Below, in pieces: positions 1 through 8,825 of a stretch of DNA of 64,000 bases (position 1 is its first letter; each line of letters opens with the position of its first letter). Location: assembly GCF_019042275.1 (NCBI RefSeq), contig NZ_JAHQCW010000005.1, positions 1-64,000 of the forward strand, in the 5' to 3' direction. The DNA comes from Diplocloster agilis (GTDB lineage Bacteria; Bacillota; Clostridia; Lachnospirales; Lachnospiraceae). The notes below the pieces were generated by a model that saw nothing but the letters and a program-made list of their open reading frames with translations, was not told the origin of the DNA and made no database searches. The translations under genes and the position numbers were made by a program.

Positions 1-320
1 GAACACGTGATGTGTTCCCGGTTCAGAGGCTCTTGCCCGTCGGACGTGAAGTCCGCCGTGCATCCTGAACCCGGCTTTCCGATTTCACTAAGCGTATTCG
101 CAGCCGCCCTATGCGCTCCCAGGGAGATACAAAAGAACCCGGCCGCCCGGAGCGTCCCCGGATACCGCCCGCGGTGCCAAGCCCTAAGCAGCGGACATGC
201 GAAGCCCCCAGGAAGAGCGCTAAGTTAGTGCGACAGCCCCGGTTCTGTGCCGGAAGCAGTTCAAAGGGGAAGAACCTTCTCCCGAAGCCTCCATGAGAAC
301 CCAGCGTCAGCCTGCAAAAA
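1..320 (+). ncRNA. Candidate structured noncoding RNA, 5' part cut by window edge
   Basis: This GC-rich stretch has many short self-complementary segments in series: GAACAC/GTGTTC at 1-17, GGTTCAG/CTGAACC closing 21-72 around the inner hairpin CGGAC-GTGAA-GTCCG, GCGCTA/TAGTGC near 218-232 and CCGG/CCGG near 239-255. The 3' end (GAGAACCCAGCGTCAGCC) has no partner inside the window, so the RNA may begin left of position 1. Open frames through it are short or lack ribosome sites. I do not recognise the family for certain. A large Firmicute RNA such as the raiA motif is one hypothesis. It could also be a long leader of the sensor kinase that follows. Confidence 0.4.
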
Positions 321-408
321 AGTATTGATAAGAAAAGCGGATAGGCGTATGCTGAGAATAATACATCATCAGGGGTATCGTTTTGGACGGGGAAGGAGAA
401 AGGGGACA

Positions 409-3400
409 TTGAGAAAGTCTTTCAAACAGGGGCGGTGGCTGTTGGCTGCTTTTATCATACTGGCTCTGTGTTATACGAATGGTAAAATAACGGCCGGAGC
501 CGGCCGGCCGGAACAGAATAACGGGATACAGAGTCAAACTGCTCAGAGCGATCCGAATAGCCGGACGGACAGAACGGCTGATTCGGAAACGGGGCATCAG
601 TCCGAAACGGTCCGGGTCGGCTTTTTTGCGTTTGAGGGTTACCATATGATTGACGGGCAAGGAAAACGCAGCGGGTATGGATATGACTATCTCCAATACC
701 TGGCCCGATATACGAATTTTACGTATGAGTACGTAGGCTATGATAAGAGCTGGAGTGAAATGCAGGATATGCTGGAGGCGGGAGAGATCGATCTCCTGAC
801 TTCAGCCAGGAAGACGCCCGAACGCCTGGAGCGATTTGATTTTTCCGATCAGCCGATCGGGAGCAGCGCGGCCATTCTGACGGTAAAAGCGGGGAATAAC
901 CAGTATATGGTGGACGATTATTCACAGCTTGATGGGATACGCATCGGCCTGTTGGAAGGGAACAGCAGGAACGATAACCTGGTCCAATTTGCGCAGAAAC
1001 ATGATTTTGTCTATAAGCCGGTCTATTATAAGAACAGCGGGGCTCTCTCGAAGGCCCTTCAGCAAGGGGATGAGATTGACGCGGCTTTGACCAGCAATTT
1101 AAGGAAGATCGAAAAGGAATGGGTCATAGCCACATTTGATGACACGCCATTTTATATTATGGTTCAGAAGGGCAATCAAAAATTGCTGGATCAGGTCAAC
1201 CGCGCGGTCGGGATACTCAAAACAGAACACCAGGATTTAGAAACGCTTCTGACGGACCGGTATTACACGGCAAACAGCGGAGATGAGATCTCATTTACGG
1301 CGGAAGAGCGCAGCTATATTAAGTCCTTGCAGGAGAGCGGCCGGAAAGTAAAAGTAACGATCAATTCCCAGAGGGAACCGGCCTCTTATTTTGTCGACGG
1401 AGAAGCCAGAGGAATCCTGCCGGAGATTGCAAAAGCAGTAATGAGCAGAACAGGGCTCCCCTATGAATTCGTGGAGACGCCTCCCACAGTAGACGCAAGG
1501 GAACTGCTGGCCCGGGGAGAAGCGGATGTGCGGTTTGACGGGGCGTCTGATTTTAATGATGCGGAGAGCCGGGGACTGCGCGTGACAGATCCCTATCTGG
1601 AGCTGCCGCTTTCGGTTGTTACGCTAAAAAATTTTGCCGGGCATCCCAAGTCTGTAGCCGTCATGCGAAATTCCGACGTGGTGGAAGAATACGCAGAGCA
1701 GCTGTTCGGCGATTCCGCGGTTACCCGCTACGATACGACGCAGGAATGTATGGACGCAGTATTGAACGGCAGACAGGACGCGGCTTTTTTTCAGACTTAT
1801 ATAGCTCAGCGGCTTGTAAACGAGGATGCCAGGAACCGGTTCCGGGAACAGCTGGTGCCGGGATATGGGCTCAGCTTTGCGGTTTCTGTCAGCCGGGATA
1901 ATGGTTTGCTCTTTTCTGTTATGGATAAAGCCGTACTCAGCATGAGTTCGGATGAGATTAACCGGATTGTGCTGGAACAGACTTCGGATTTTGCTGCCGA
2001 CATGTCATTGACAGGATTCCTGTATGCGCATCCGGTCCTTTGGCTTTTAATGCTGGCCGCTGCGGCCTGCTTTGCCATTATTTTAATCCTGTACATATTC
2101 AGGCAGAAGAATCTGAACCTGGAACGGGAAAAGGCACGGGAGCTGGAACGGTTTATTTCCTATGTCTGCAAGGCGAACGACAAAGTAATAGAGGTGGAAT
2201 CGGGCGGGAAGAGATGCTGGTACTATCAGGTGGATGATGGAAGAGTCAGAAGCAGAGAGAAGATTCTGGACGAAGGAAATCTGGAGATAAACGGCCTGCA
2301 TCCCGAGGATCGGGAAGGTGTAGATAAACTGGTGCAAAAGGAAAGTATGGGACGCATGGCGGAAAACGGGGATGAAGTATATTTTGAGTGCCGGGTTAGA
2401 AAGAATCCGCAGTCCCCATACCAATGGTTTTCCTACACGCTTCAGGGGGTGCCGCCGAAGGAAGAACGGATTCCCGGCAGTCTGATGGTGTTTATTAAAA
2501 ATATAGACCGGGCAAAGCGGGAGGAACAGGAAAAACGCCAGGCTCTTAAGGATGCACTGACCGCTGCACAGCAGGGCGCTGAGGCCCGGGGGGCTTTTAT
2601 GTCCCGCATGTCCCATGAGATCCGGACGCCTCTCAACGCTATCTTGGGATACTTGACGATTGCCGGAACCAATCTGCGGAATCCGGATAAAATGAAAGAA
2701 TGTTTGGGTAAATCCGAATTTGCGGCCCGGCAGCTATTAAACATCGTGAACGATGTGCTGGATATCTCAGCCATCGAGAGCGGTAAGATGAAAATTGCCA
2801 ACGAAGTATTTAATATCCGGGAACTAATATCAGGAATCACTTCGATCTTCCATACGCAGGCTTCGGATAAAGGAGTAAATTTCCGTGTGTTCCTTAGCGA
2901 TTTGACGGAAGAGGAGCTGATGGGTGACCAGTTCCGGTTAAACCAGGTTCTGCTGAATATCCTGTCAAACGCGGTAAAGTTTACCCCTGAGGGCGGCCGG
3001 GTGACGCTTTCCATACAACAACAGTCGGCGGATGACCAAAGAGTGTATCTTCAGTTCCGGATAAAAGACAGCGGGATAGGTATGCCAAAAGGGTATGAGT
3101 CCTGGCTGTTCCAACCATTCGAACAGCAGGATGCCACTACAGCGCAGAGATTCGGCGGTACCGGTCTGGGATTGTCCATTACAAAAAATCTGGTCTCCAT
3201 GATGAAGGGGACCATTGATGTAAAATCAGAGGAGGGACAGGGCTCCCTGTTTACGGTGAATCTCTCCTTTGGTATTCCGGAAACCAGGCGGATTAGGGAA
3301 AAGGTCTATGATTTTTCCAGTCTTCATGTTCTGGTCCTGTTTGATGAGAACGGGGATTACCAGTACCTGGAGACTCTGCTGGGCAGGCTGGATATTACGT

Positions 3401-4116
3401 ATGATATGACTCTGAAAACAGAGGAGGCATTAGAAAAGATAGCCTGCAGTAAAGAGAAAGACGAATGTTACGATCTGTGCCTCATTGATTGGGATAACCC
3501 GGAGATTCCGGGGGAAAGAGTGGCGGAACAGATCCTGGAAGCTGCGGCTCCCGGCAAGCCTATGCTGATCGCGGTCGCCTATGGGGACTGCGGGTCCCAG
3601 GAGGCCGCAGGGCTGATCGGCGGCACGATACGAAAGCCGGTGTTCCAGTCGTCCCTGTTTGATGTTCTCTCCAATGTATGCCGGCGCTGCGCGCTGGAAA
3701 GAACGAAAGTGGAAATGAAAACGGACTACGGGTTAAAAGGGCAGAGAATCCTGTTGGCGGAGGATAATGAGCTGAACATGGAGATTGCCAGAGAGATTCT
3801 GACCGGATATGGACTTGAGGTTGACGGCGCCGTGAACGGACAGGAAGCCGTAGAACGGTTTGAAGCGTCGGAGGAAGGGACTTATCAGGCGATCCTGATG
3901 GATATTCAGATGCCGGTTCTAAATGGTTATGCCGCTGCGCAGCTTATACGTGGCGGGACTCATCCCCAGGCTGCGGCTATACCGATTATCGCGCTTACAG
4001 CGGATGCGTTTGCGGAGGATATTAACCGGGCGCTGGCTGCGGGGATGAACGGACACGTGTCAAAACCGATTGACTTCCCGCATTTGTGTAAGACCCTGGC
4101 AGAATGGATAAAGTGA
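409..4116 (+). CDS. Hybrid sensor histidine kinase with two extracellular solute-binding domains (BvgS-like)
   Basis: About 1235 aa. It has an N-terminal signal/anchor helix (around WLLAAFIILALCY), then two tandem SBP_bac_3-type binding domains (about residues 65-294 and 314-527). A membrane helix (about 533-564) and a PAS-like segment follow, then HisKA with SHEIRTPLNAILGY (phospho-His about 736). The HATPase domain has NILSNAVKF, DSGIGMP and GGTGLGLSI. Two receiver-like domains end the protein; the last has Asp about 1165 in ILMDIQMP. It should sense a small ligand outside the cell and run an internal phosphorelay. The start chosen is TTG at 409, preceded by AAGGAG at 393-398; ATG 349 is in frame but has a poor ribosome site. 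No partner response regulator is adjacent. The downstream sugar genes suggest, but do not show, the ligand class. Confidence 0.88.
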   Translation: MRKSFKQGRWLLAAFIILALCYTNGKITAGAGRPEQNNGIQSQTAQSDPNSRTDRTADSETGHQSETVRVGFFAFEGYHMIDGQGKRSGYGYDYLQYLARYTNFTYEYVGYDKSWSEMQDMLEAGEIDLLTSARKTPERLERFDFSDQPIGSSAAILTVKAGNNQYMVDDYSQLDGIRIGLLEGNSRNDNLVQFAQKHDFVYKPVYYKNSGALSKALQQGDEIDAALTSNLRKIEKEWVIATFDDTPFYIMVQKGNQKLLDQVNRAVGILKTEHQDLETLLTDRYYTANSGDEISFTAEERSYIKSLQESGRKVKVTINSQREPASYFVDGEARGILPEIAKAVMSRTGLPYEFVETPPTVDARELLARGEADVRFDGASDFNDAESRGLRVTDPYLELPLSVVTLKNFAGHPKSVAVMRNSDVVEEYAEQLFGDSAVTRYDTTQECMDAVLNGRQDAAFFQTYIAQRLVNEDARNRFREQLVPGYGLSFAVSVSRDNGLLFSVMDKAVLSMSSDEINRIVLEQTSDFAADMSLTGFLYAHPVLWLLMLAAAACFAIILILYIFRQKNLNLEREKARELERFISYVCKANDKVIEVESGGKRCWYYQVDDGRVRSREKILDEGNLEINGLHPEDREGVDKLVQKESMGRMAENGDEVYFECRVRKNPQSPYQWFSYTLQGVPPKEERIPGSLMVFIKNIDRAKREEQEKRQALKDALTAAQQGAEARGAFMSRMSHEIRTPLNAILGYLTIAGTNLRNPDKMKECLGKSEFAARQLLNIVNDVLDISAIESGKMKIANEVFNIRELISGITSIFHTQASDKGVNFRVFLSDLTEEELMGDQFRLNQVLLNILSNAVKFTPEGGRVTLSIQQQSADDQRVYLQFRIKDSGIGMPKGYESWLFQPFEQQDATTAQRFGGTGLGLSITKNLVSMMKGTIDVKSEEGQGSLFTVNLSFGIPETRRIREKVYDFSSLHVLVLFDENGDYQYLETLLGRLDITYDMTLKTEEALEKIACSKEKDECYDLCLIDWDNPEIPGERVAEQILEAAAPGKPMLIAVAYGDCGSQEAAGLIGGTIRKPVFQSSLFDVLSNVCRRCALERTKVEMKTDYGLKGQRILLAEDNELNMEIAREILTGYGLEVDGAVNGQEAVERFEASEEGTYQAILMDIQMPVLNGYAAAQLIRGGTHPQAAAIPIIALTADAFAEDINRALAAGMNGHVSKPIDFPHLCKTLAEWIK

Positions 4117-4152
4117 CGTTTGTTCCGCGAATATGTCCGGATGTACTTGTAC

Positions 4153-4181
4153 TTGCGGTGCGAAATTTATGATAGTATAAT
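4153..4181 (+). promoter_or_regulatory. Sigma-A promoter for the DeoR/ABC genes
   Basis: TTGCGG (4153-4158) and TATAAT (4176-4181) are separated by 17 bp, about 75 bp ahead of the DeoR start. Confidence 0.6.
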
Positions 4182-4256
4182 ATACGAAGACGCGGCATTT
4201 ATCTGTATTATCGATGTCCGTAAGAATATAGTGGCAGAAAAAAGGGGGTGAAGCGT

Positions 4257-5030
4257 TTGTTTGCCAGTCAACGTATTAATCTGATAAAACAAATACTGCT
4301 GGACGAGAAACAGGTAAATATTACGAGCCTGGCATTAAGGTTAAATGTGAGTGATGTTACGGTTAGAAAAGACCTGGATGTATTAGAAAAGGAAGGATTT
4401 TTAAAGAAAGTGCACGGCGGGGCAATATTAACCGAAGACGAGACTCAGAACCCAATCGAATTTGTCAGTAACGTAAGCTCATATGCGGAAAAAAAGAATA
4501 TAGCCGGCCTCGCTGCCAATTTACTGCAGGATTCGACGAGCCTGTTCCTTGGACAGGGGACGACCTGTAAAATTTTCGCCTCAGATATCAGCCGGCATAG
4601 GAATATTACGGTAGTGACTAATAATATAGATGCAGTGGCCATCTTGATGAACAAAGTAAATTCGGTTCAGATCCTGGGAGGGGATGTGCAGGAAACCAAT
4701 GGGACAGCCTTTTCGACAGGGCCCAAGACATGTGCGGATCTGGAGAATATGTTCATTAATCAGGCGTTTATCAGTGCGGACTGTGTGGATATCCGGGCGG
4801 GAATTACCACCAATAATTTGTATGTCCATGAAATTACCAGAAAGATTATGGAGATATCCAAAAATGTAATCCTGCTGGCAGATAAAACAAAATTTGACCA
4901 TCAGGCGCTGCACCAGATCGCGCCGTTGGACGGCCTTACAGCGGTGGTCACCAATGAAGGGATTCCTCAAGAGTATAAAGACTATTTTTTTAAAAAGAAT
5001 ATCAAGCTGTTAACCGCATACGGAGATTAA
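4257..5030 (+). CDS. DeoR-family transcriptional regulator
   Basis: About 257 aa. The N-terminal DeoR winged helix is clear (LALRLNVSDVTVRKDLDVLE followed by GFLKKVHGGAIL). The C-terminal DeoR effector domain is of the sugar-phosphate-isomerase-like fold, with GQGTTCKIFA and LLADKTKFDH near its end. Such regulators normally repress sugar genes and respond to a phosphorylated intermediate. AAGGGGGTGA at 4242-4251 almost matches the full anti-SD and is well spaced for TTG 4257. The in-frame GTG at 4248 lies inside that site, so TTG 4257 is preferred. The gene ends 16 bp before the ABC ATPase and is probably co-transcribed with it, making that gene a likely target. Confidence 0.85.
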   Translation: MFASQRINLIKQILLDEKQVNITSLALRLNVSDVTVRKDLDVLEKEGFLKKVHGGAILTEDETQNPIEFVSNVSSYAEKKNIAGLAANLLQDSTSLFLGQGTTCKIFASDISRHRNITVVTNNIDAVAILMNKVNSVQILGGDVQETNGTAFSTGPKTCADLENMFINQAFISADCVDIRAGITTNNLYVHEITRKIMEISKNVILLADKTKFDHQALHQIAPLDGLTAVVTNEGIPQEYKDYFFKKNIKLLTAYGD

Positions 5031-5046
5031 AAGAGTGGGGTTGGGT

Positions 5047-6564
5047 ATGGAAAAAGAATGGATTCGCATTGAGAATATTTGTAAATCTTTCCATAAGAAT
5101 CTGGTTCTCGATCATATTCATGCAAAGTTTTATCATGGAGAGATCTGCTCCCTTCTAGGTGAAAACGGTTCGGGCAAGTCCACGCTTATGAAGATATTGG
5201 CCGGAATTTATGAGCCGGACGAAGGCCGGATCTTTATCAATGGGGAAGAGAAAAAAATAGAGACACCCCGCAGCGCGATGAATCTGGGAATCAGTATGAT
5301 TATGCAGGAGCCGGCGCTGGCTCCGTCTTTAAGCGTTGAGCACAATATTTTTTTAGGAAATGAGATTTGCCACGGGCATACTCCGTTCGTCAATGGTTTT
5401 GTACAGCAGGAAAAAATAGAGAAAGTCTTTCAGATGTTGGGAGTTCGGCTGGATCTGTCTGCCCGGGTGAATACGCTCACACTGCTGCAAAAACGGATGA
5501 TCGAGTTGGCCAGAGCGATTGTTTTTGAATCCGAAATGATAATTATGGATGAGATCACGGCATCGTTTTCCTCAGTGGATGTCCAAAAAATATTTTCAAT
5601 TATTCGAAAACTGAAGCGAATGGGAATTACAACCCTGTTTATTTCTCATAAGCTTGATGAGGTCCGGGAGATTTCGGAGAGAGTTCTGATACTAAGAGAC
5701 GGCAAAATGAGAGCGCAGTACCATGGCCTGGAAGGAGAAAATATTCCGAAGGTGATCAAGGAGATGGCCGGGATCGATTATCGGAACCGCTATCCGAAAG
5801 CAAGAGGCTGTAAGCCGGGCCGTATACTTCTTCGGGCAGATGGAATAAGCAATGAACATAATACGGTGAAAGAGGTCAGCCTTTTCGTAAGATCGGGAGA
5901 AATTGTCGGCCTTGCGGGGCTTCAGGGAGCTGGGAAAACCAGTCTGGCCCGTCTTCTCAACGGTGCGGACGCGGTAAAAAAGGGAAAGGTGTATTTGGAA
6001 GAGGAACCGGTCGTATTTAAAAGGCCCAGTGATGCGGTGACAAAAGGTGTCACATATATGAGCGGTATTTCGAATGAGAATCTCTTTCAGGAATTAAATA
6101 CTTTTTTTAATATTACAATCATGAATTTGAAACGCGTACAATCAAGAACTCGTTTCCTGCAGAAAGATAAAATTGTAAGAAATACGTTTCAATATATAAA
6201 CAGGATGCATATTCAAAATGTGGATCCCAATATACCGGTTAAATATTTAAGCGGAGGATCTAAGCAAAAGATTGCTTTTTCCAAGTTGCATTTTTCAAGG
6301 AAACAGATGTTGATTTTAGATGATCCGTCCGTGGGATTGGATATAGCATCTAAGGTTGAGCTGTATAATATGATGAATGCGTTCGCTCTTCAGGGCCATG
6401 GGATATTATTTATATCGTCGGATCTGCGTGAATTGATCGGAATGTGTGATCGGATCTATGTTATATATGATGGTGAGATTAAGGCGGAGTTAAGCGGAGA
6501 GGAAGCGACGAGCTTGAAGATACTGATGTATGCGAGCGGTAGTGATGGAAAAGTCTGTTTTTAA
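5047..6564 (+). CDS. Orphan CUT2-type sugar ABC transporter ATPase (RbsA/MglA-like)
   Basis: About 505 aa with two nucleotide-binding domains, as in ribose and galactose import ATPases. Domain 1 has Walker A GENGSGKST, Walker B IIMDE and switch FISHK, but its signature (LTLLQKRMIELARAI) is degenerate. Domain 2 has GLQGAGKTS, a good signature LSGGSKQK and Walker B LILDDP, where the usual catalytic Glu is Asp. No permease or binding-protein gene is attached. It may energise one of the two importers downstream or a partner elsewhere, or be a diverged regulator-like ATPase. ATG 5047 is preferred over GTG 5035. A terminator follows at 6611. Confidence 0.85.
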   Translation: MEKEWIRIENICKSFHKNLVLDHIHAKFYHGEICSLLGENGSGKSTLMKILAGIYEPDEGRIFINGEEKKIETPRSAMNLGISMIMQEPALAPSLSVEHNIFLGNEICHGHTPFVNGFVQQEKIEKVFQMLGVRLDLSARVNTLTLLQKRMIELARAIVFESEMIIMDEITASFSSVDVQKIFSIIRKLKRMGITTLFISHKLDEVREISERVLILRDGKMRAQYHGLEGENIPKVIKEMAGIDYRNRYPKARGCKPGRILLRADGISNEHNTVKEVSLFVRSGEIVGLAGLQGAGKTSLARLLNGADAVKKGKVYLEEEPVVFKRPSDAVTKGVTYMSGISNENLFQELNTFFNITIMNLKRVQSRTRFLQKDKIVRNTFQYINRMHIQNVDPNIPVKYLSGGSKQKIAFSKLHFSRKQMLILDDPSVGLDIASKVELYNMMNAFALQGHGILFISSDLRELIGMCDRIYVIYDGEIKAELSGEEATSLKILMYASGSDGKVCF

Positions 6565-6610
6565 AGACTGGCTTCCGCTAAGCGGCGGGCCTTTATCTTT
6601 TAAATAAGTT

Positions 6611-6643
6611 AAAAAAGAAGCTGGGACAGGCTTCTTTTTTTAT
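6611..6643 (+). terminator. Rho-independent terminator after the orphan ABC ATPase
   Basis: AAGAAGC (about 6615-6621) pairs with GCTTCTT (about 6630-6636) across a short loop and is followed by a run of T. Confidence 0.8.
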
Positions 6644-6702
6644 TGCTTAGAAAATCACACAGCCCTATCAATAAAATGCACAAAAGGCGGGAGGGGAAAA
6701 GG

Positions 6703-6716
6703 GACAAGCGCTTACA
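6703..6716. promoter_or_regulatory. Candidate catabolite-responsive element (CcpA site)
   Basis: On the minus strand this reads TGTAAGCGCTTGTC, which matches 12 of 14 positions of the cre pattern TGWAARCGYTWNCW as I remember it. It lies about 75 bp upstream of the promoter of the cyclase/importer genes, so glucose control of that operon is plausible. Confidence 0.4.
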
Positions 6717-6792
6717 TATATGGGAGGAATGTGACGAAAAGGAAAAGAAAAAATAAATAATTCACAAATAATCATAAATTAAAATAAAATTA

Positions 6793-6821
6793 TTGAATAA
6801 AAAATAAAATTATGATACTAT
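6793..6821 (+). promoter_or_regulatory. Promoter of the cyclase/CUT2 importer operon
   Basis: TTGAAT (6793-6798), a 17-bp spacer and TACTAT (6816-6821) sit in a very AT-rich stretch. The ribosome site AGGAGGT for the cyclase gene lies about 50 bp downstream. Confidence 0.55.
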
Positions 6822-6879
6822 AAAAAAGCAAACAGAAGTAAAACAAATAATTTGAAAGGAAAACAAACAGGAGGTAATT

Positions 6880-7581
6880 ATGAAGAGAGAGTATTTCGTG
6901 GATTTGACACAGCGTATGCTGCCGGGGAGAGAAGCAAATTTTGAATTCCAGGCAAAATCCAGCGATGCGACAGAGTTTATGCCGCAATTACAGCACGATG
7001 ATGATGTGTGGTACATTATCAGCCGTCTTGATATGTGTACACATAATGGGACTCATGTGGAGGTTCCCTATCATCATTTGAAGGATGGGTTGGACGTGGC
7101 CCAGTTCCCGGTCAATCAGATGTGCGGAAATATGGTTTTGATTGATATTTCCGATAAAGAACCTTTTGCAGAAGTGACTCTGGATGAGATCATGAAATAT
7201 GACGATCAGATTGCGGCGGGCGATATTCTGTTTTTTAAGACCGGCCGGGATAATCTGTTCCGGGATCCGGATCATTGGTGTGATTATCAATATTTGTCTA
7301 TTGATGTGATTAACTGGATCATCCAAAAAGGGGTTATTTGTATCGGTACCGATGCGGCGGGAATCGAGGATATCGAGGCGAAGAACCAACCTGGGCACTG
7401 TACCTTGTTCCGGGCCAATATTCCACTGGTGGAATCGCTGACTAATTTGGATAAAGTAGAAAGCAATCAGTATCTCGTATTTGTGCTTCCGCTGCCGATA
7501 GAAGGCATGGAAGCGAGTCCGGTTCGGGTGGTAGCGATAAAAAAAGAGGGGCTGGTGGAAGAAGCGTCGCGTAAGGCGTGA
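6880..7581 (+). CDS. Cyclase-family (kynurenine-formamidase-like) metal hydrolase
   Basis: 233 aa, the usual length for this family, starting at ATG 6880 behind AGGAGGT. It belongs to the putative cyclase/arylformamidase family of metal-dependent hydrolases. The metal motif HxGTHxDxPxH appears as HNGTHVEVPYHH, with Glu in place of the usual Asp. A later GTDAAGIED segment fits the family core. Members hydrolyse N-formyl amides, lactones or similar bonds. It heads a run that continues into a sugar-type binding protein, ATPase and permease, so it probably acts on the imported compound or a product of it. The substrate cannot be told from the sequence. Confidence 0.8.
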   Translation: MKREYFVDLTQRMLPGREANFEFQAKSSDATEFMPQLQHDDDVWYIISRLDMCTHNGTHVEVPYHHLKDGLDVAQFPVNQMCGNMVLIDISDKEPFAEVTLDEIMKYDDQIAAGDILFFKTGRDNLFRDPDHWCDYQYLSIDVINWIIQKGVICIGTDAAGIEDIEAKNQPGHCTLFRANIPLVESLTNLDKVESNQYLVFVLPLPIEGMEASPVRVVAIKKEGLVEEASRKA

Positions 7582-7653
7582 TAGATACGGGTGGATCGCA
7601 CAACAGTGGAAAGAAAGAGTACATAACGTGTTCATTTGGAAGGGGGATTTTAA

Positions 7654-8718
7654 ATGAAAAAGTGTTGGCTTACTTTTATGGCAGCGTGTTTGACAGGAGT
7701 ATTATTGGCAGGATGTTCATCGGGATCAGATGGTGCGGCCGGAGATGCCGCATCCAAAGATTCTGCACCGGCGGCAGCGCAGCAGGAGCCTGCAGACGAT
7801 TCTTCAAAGGATGGAGGAAAATCGACGGATTCGGCCGGGGATGCCAAAGAAAAACGTACGATCGGCTGTGTGATCATTTCAGGAACGAATCCGCACTGCC
7901 AGATCTTTGAAGAGGGTTTCCGCTCCGTAGTGGAAGAGAACGGAGACGAGGCGGTGGTCCTGGATGCGGATTATGATCCTGGAAAACTGATGTCCTGTTT
8001 AAGCGATCTGATAGCACAGAATGTAGATGGGATTGTGGTGGAATCCTGCGATAATCAGGCGCCTATCCAGTCCATAAAGGAAGCGGCGGATAAGGGAATC
8101 GTAGTAGCGGCCGCGGATATGCTTCTGGATGTGAAGGAGGAAGAAAATATTCTGGTGTCCCAGACCGTCTCGGATAACTATGACGGGGGTTATCAGTGCG
8201 GGCTTGATTTTGCCAAACGGGCGAACGGTGAGGAGAAGAATTACTTAATCATGGATTTTGAGACGAATACGGCTGCTGTTGAGCGGGTACAGGGATTCCA
8301 GGATGCGATCGCGGACCAGCCAAATCTACATCTGCTGGAGACAAATCAGCCGAATCCGGAGACTTTGGAGGCGAAGCTTGCGCTGATGGATACCTGGATT
8401 CAGAAATACGATAAGATAGACTGTGTGTTTGCCTATCATGATCCGGCCGCAATGGCATGTGTCCAGGCTCTGGAGGCGGCCGGTAAGCTGAAAGGTACGC
8501 TGGTCTATGGAGTGGATGGGAATATTGATGCAATCCAGGCGATCAGCGAGGGGAAGATGACTGCGACGGCGAAACAACAGCCGGATCAGCTGGCGATACT
8601 GTCTACCAAAAATATGTACCGCGTATTAAATGGGGAAGCGATTGACGGCGACTGGCTGACCAAGGTGCCGATCATCTTTATCGATGAGACAAATGCAAAA
8701 GAGTTCCTGGACGAATAG
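7654..8718 (+). CDS. Sugar-type ABC substrate-binding lipoprotein (RbsB-like)
   Basis: 354 aa. A lipoprotein signal ends in LLAGC (Cys21) and is followed by a low-complexity Ser/Ala/Asp linker of about 45 residues. The type I periplasmic-binding fold starts near TIGCVIISGTNPHC. Features such as DLIAQNVDGIVVESCDNQA and the late GVDGNIDAIQAI are typical of CUT2 binding proteins. It should capture a ligand outside the membrane for the ATPase at 8826 and permease at 10321. The start is supported by GGAAGGGGG ahead of ATG. A stem-loop follows the gene and may protect this part of the mRNA. Confidence 0.9.
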   Translation: MKKCWLTFMAACLTGVLLAGCSSGSDGAAGDAASKDSAPAAAQQEPADDSSKDGGKSTDSAGDAKEKRTIGCVIISGTNPHCQIFEEGFRSVVEENGDEAVVLDADYDPGKLMSCLSDLIAQNVDGIVVESCDNQAPIQSIKEAADKGIVVAAADMLLDVKEEENILVSQTVSDNYDGGYQCGLDFAKRANGEEKNYLIMDFETNTAAVERVQGFQDAIADQPNLHLLETNQPNPETLEAKLALMDTWIQKYDKIDCVFAYHDPAAMACVQALEAAGKLKGTLVYGVDGNIDAIQAISEGKMTATAKQQPDQLAILSTKNMYRVLNGEAIDGDWLTKVPIIFIDETNAKEFLDE

Positions 8719-8753
8719 CATCCATAGTTGTTTGACTATTTACAAGGCCAGTG

Positions 8754-8794
8754 AAACGTCCTGCCGCAGGGAAAACAAAAAAGGCAGGGCGTTT
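8754..8794 (+). promoter_or_regulatory. Intercistronic stem-loop after the binding-protein gene
   Basis: AAACGTCCTGCC (8754-8765) pairs with GGCAGGGCGTTT (8783-8794), giving a 12-bp stem with a 17-nt A-rich loop. No long T run follows. It therefore looks like an mRNA stabiliser or partial attenuator that would favour the binding protein over the ATPase and permease, not a full terminator. Confidence 0.6.
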
Positions 8795-8825
8795 CCTGAT
8801 GGACAGGGTAATAGGGGGACAGTAC

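Noticed and set aside
247-408. Upstream extension of the hybrid sensor kinase (GTG 247)
   Set aside because: The extra 54 codons overlap the structured RNA-like region and have no ribosome site; TTG 409 has AAGGAG and begins a normal signal/anchor helix.
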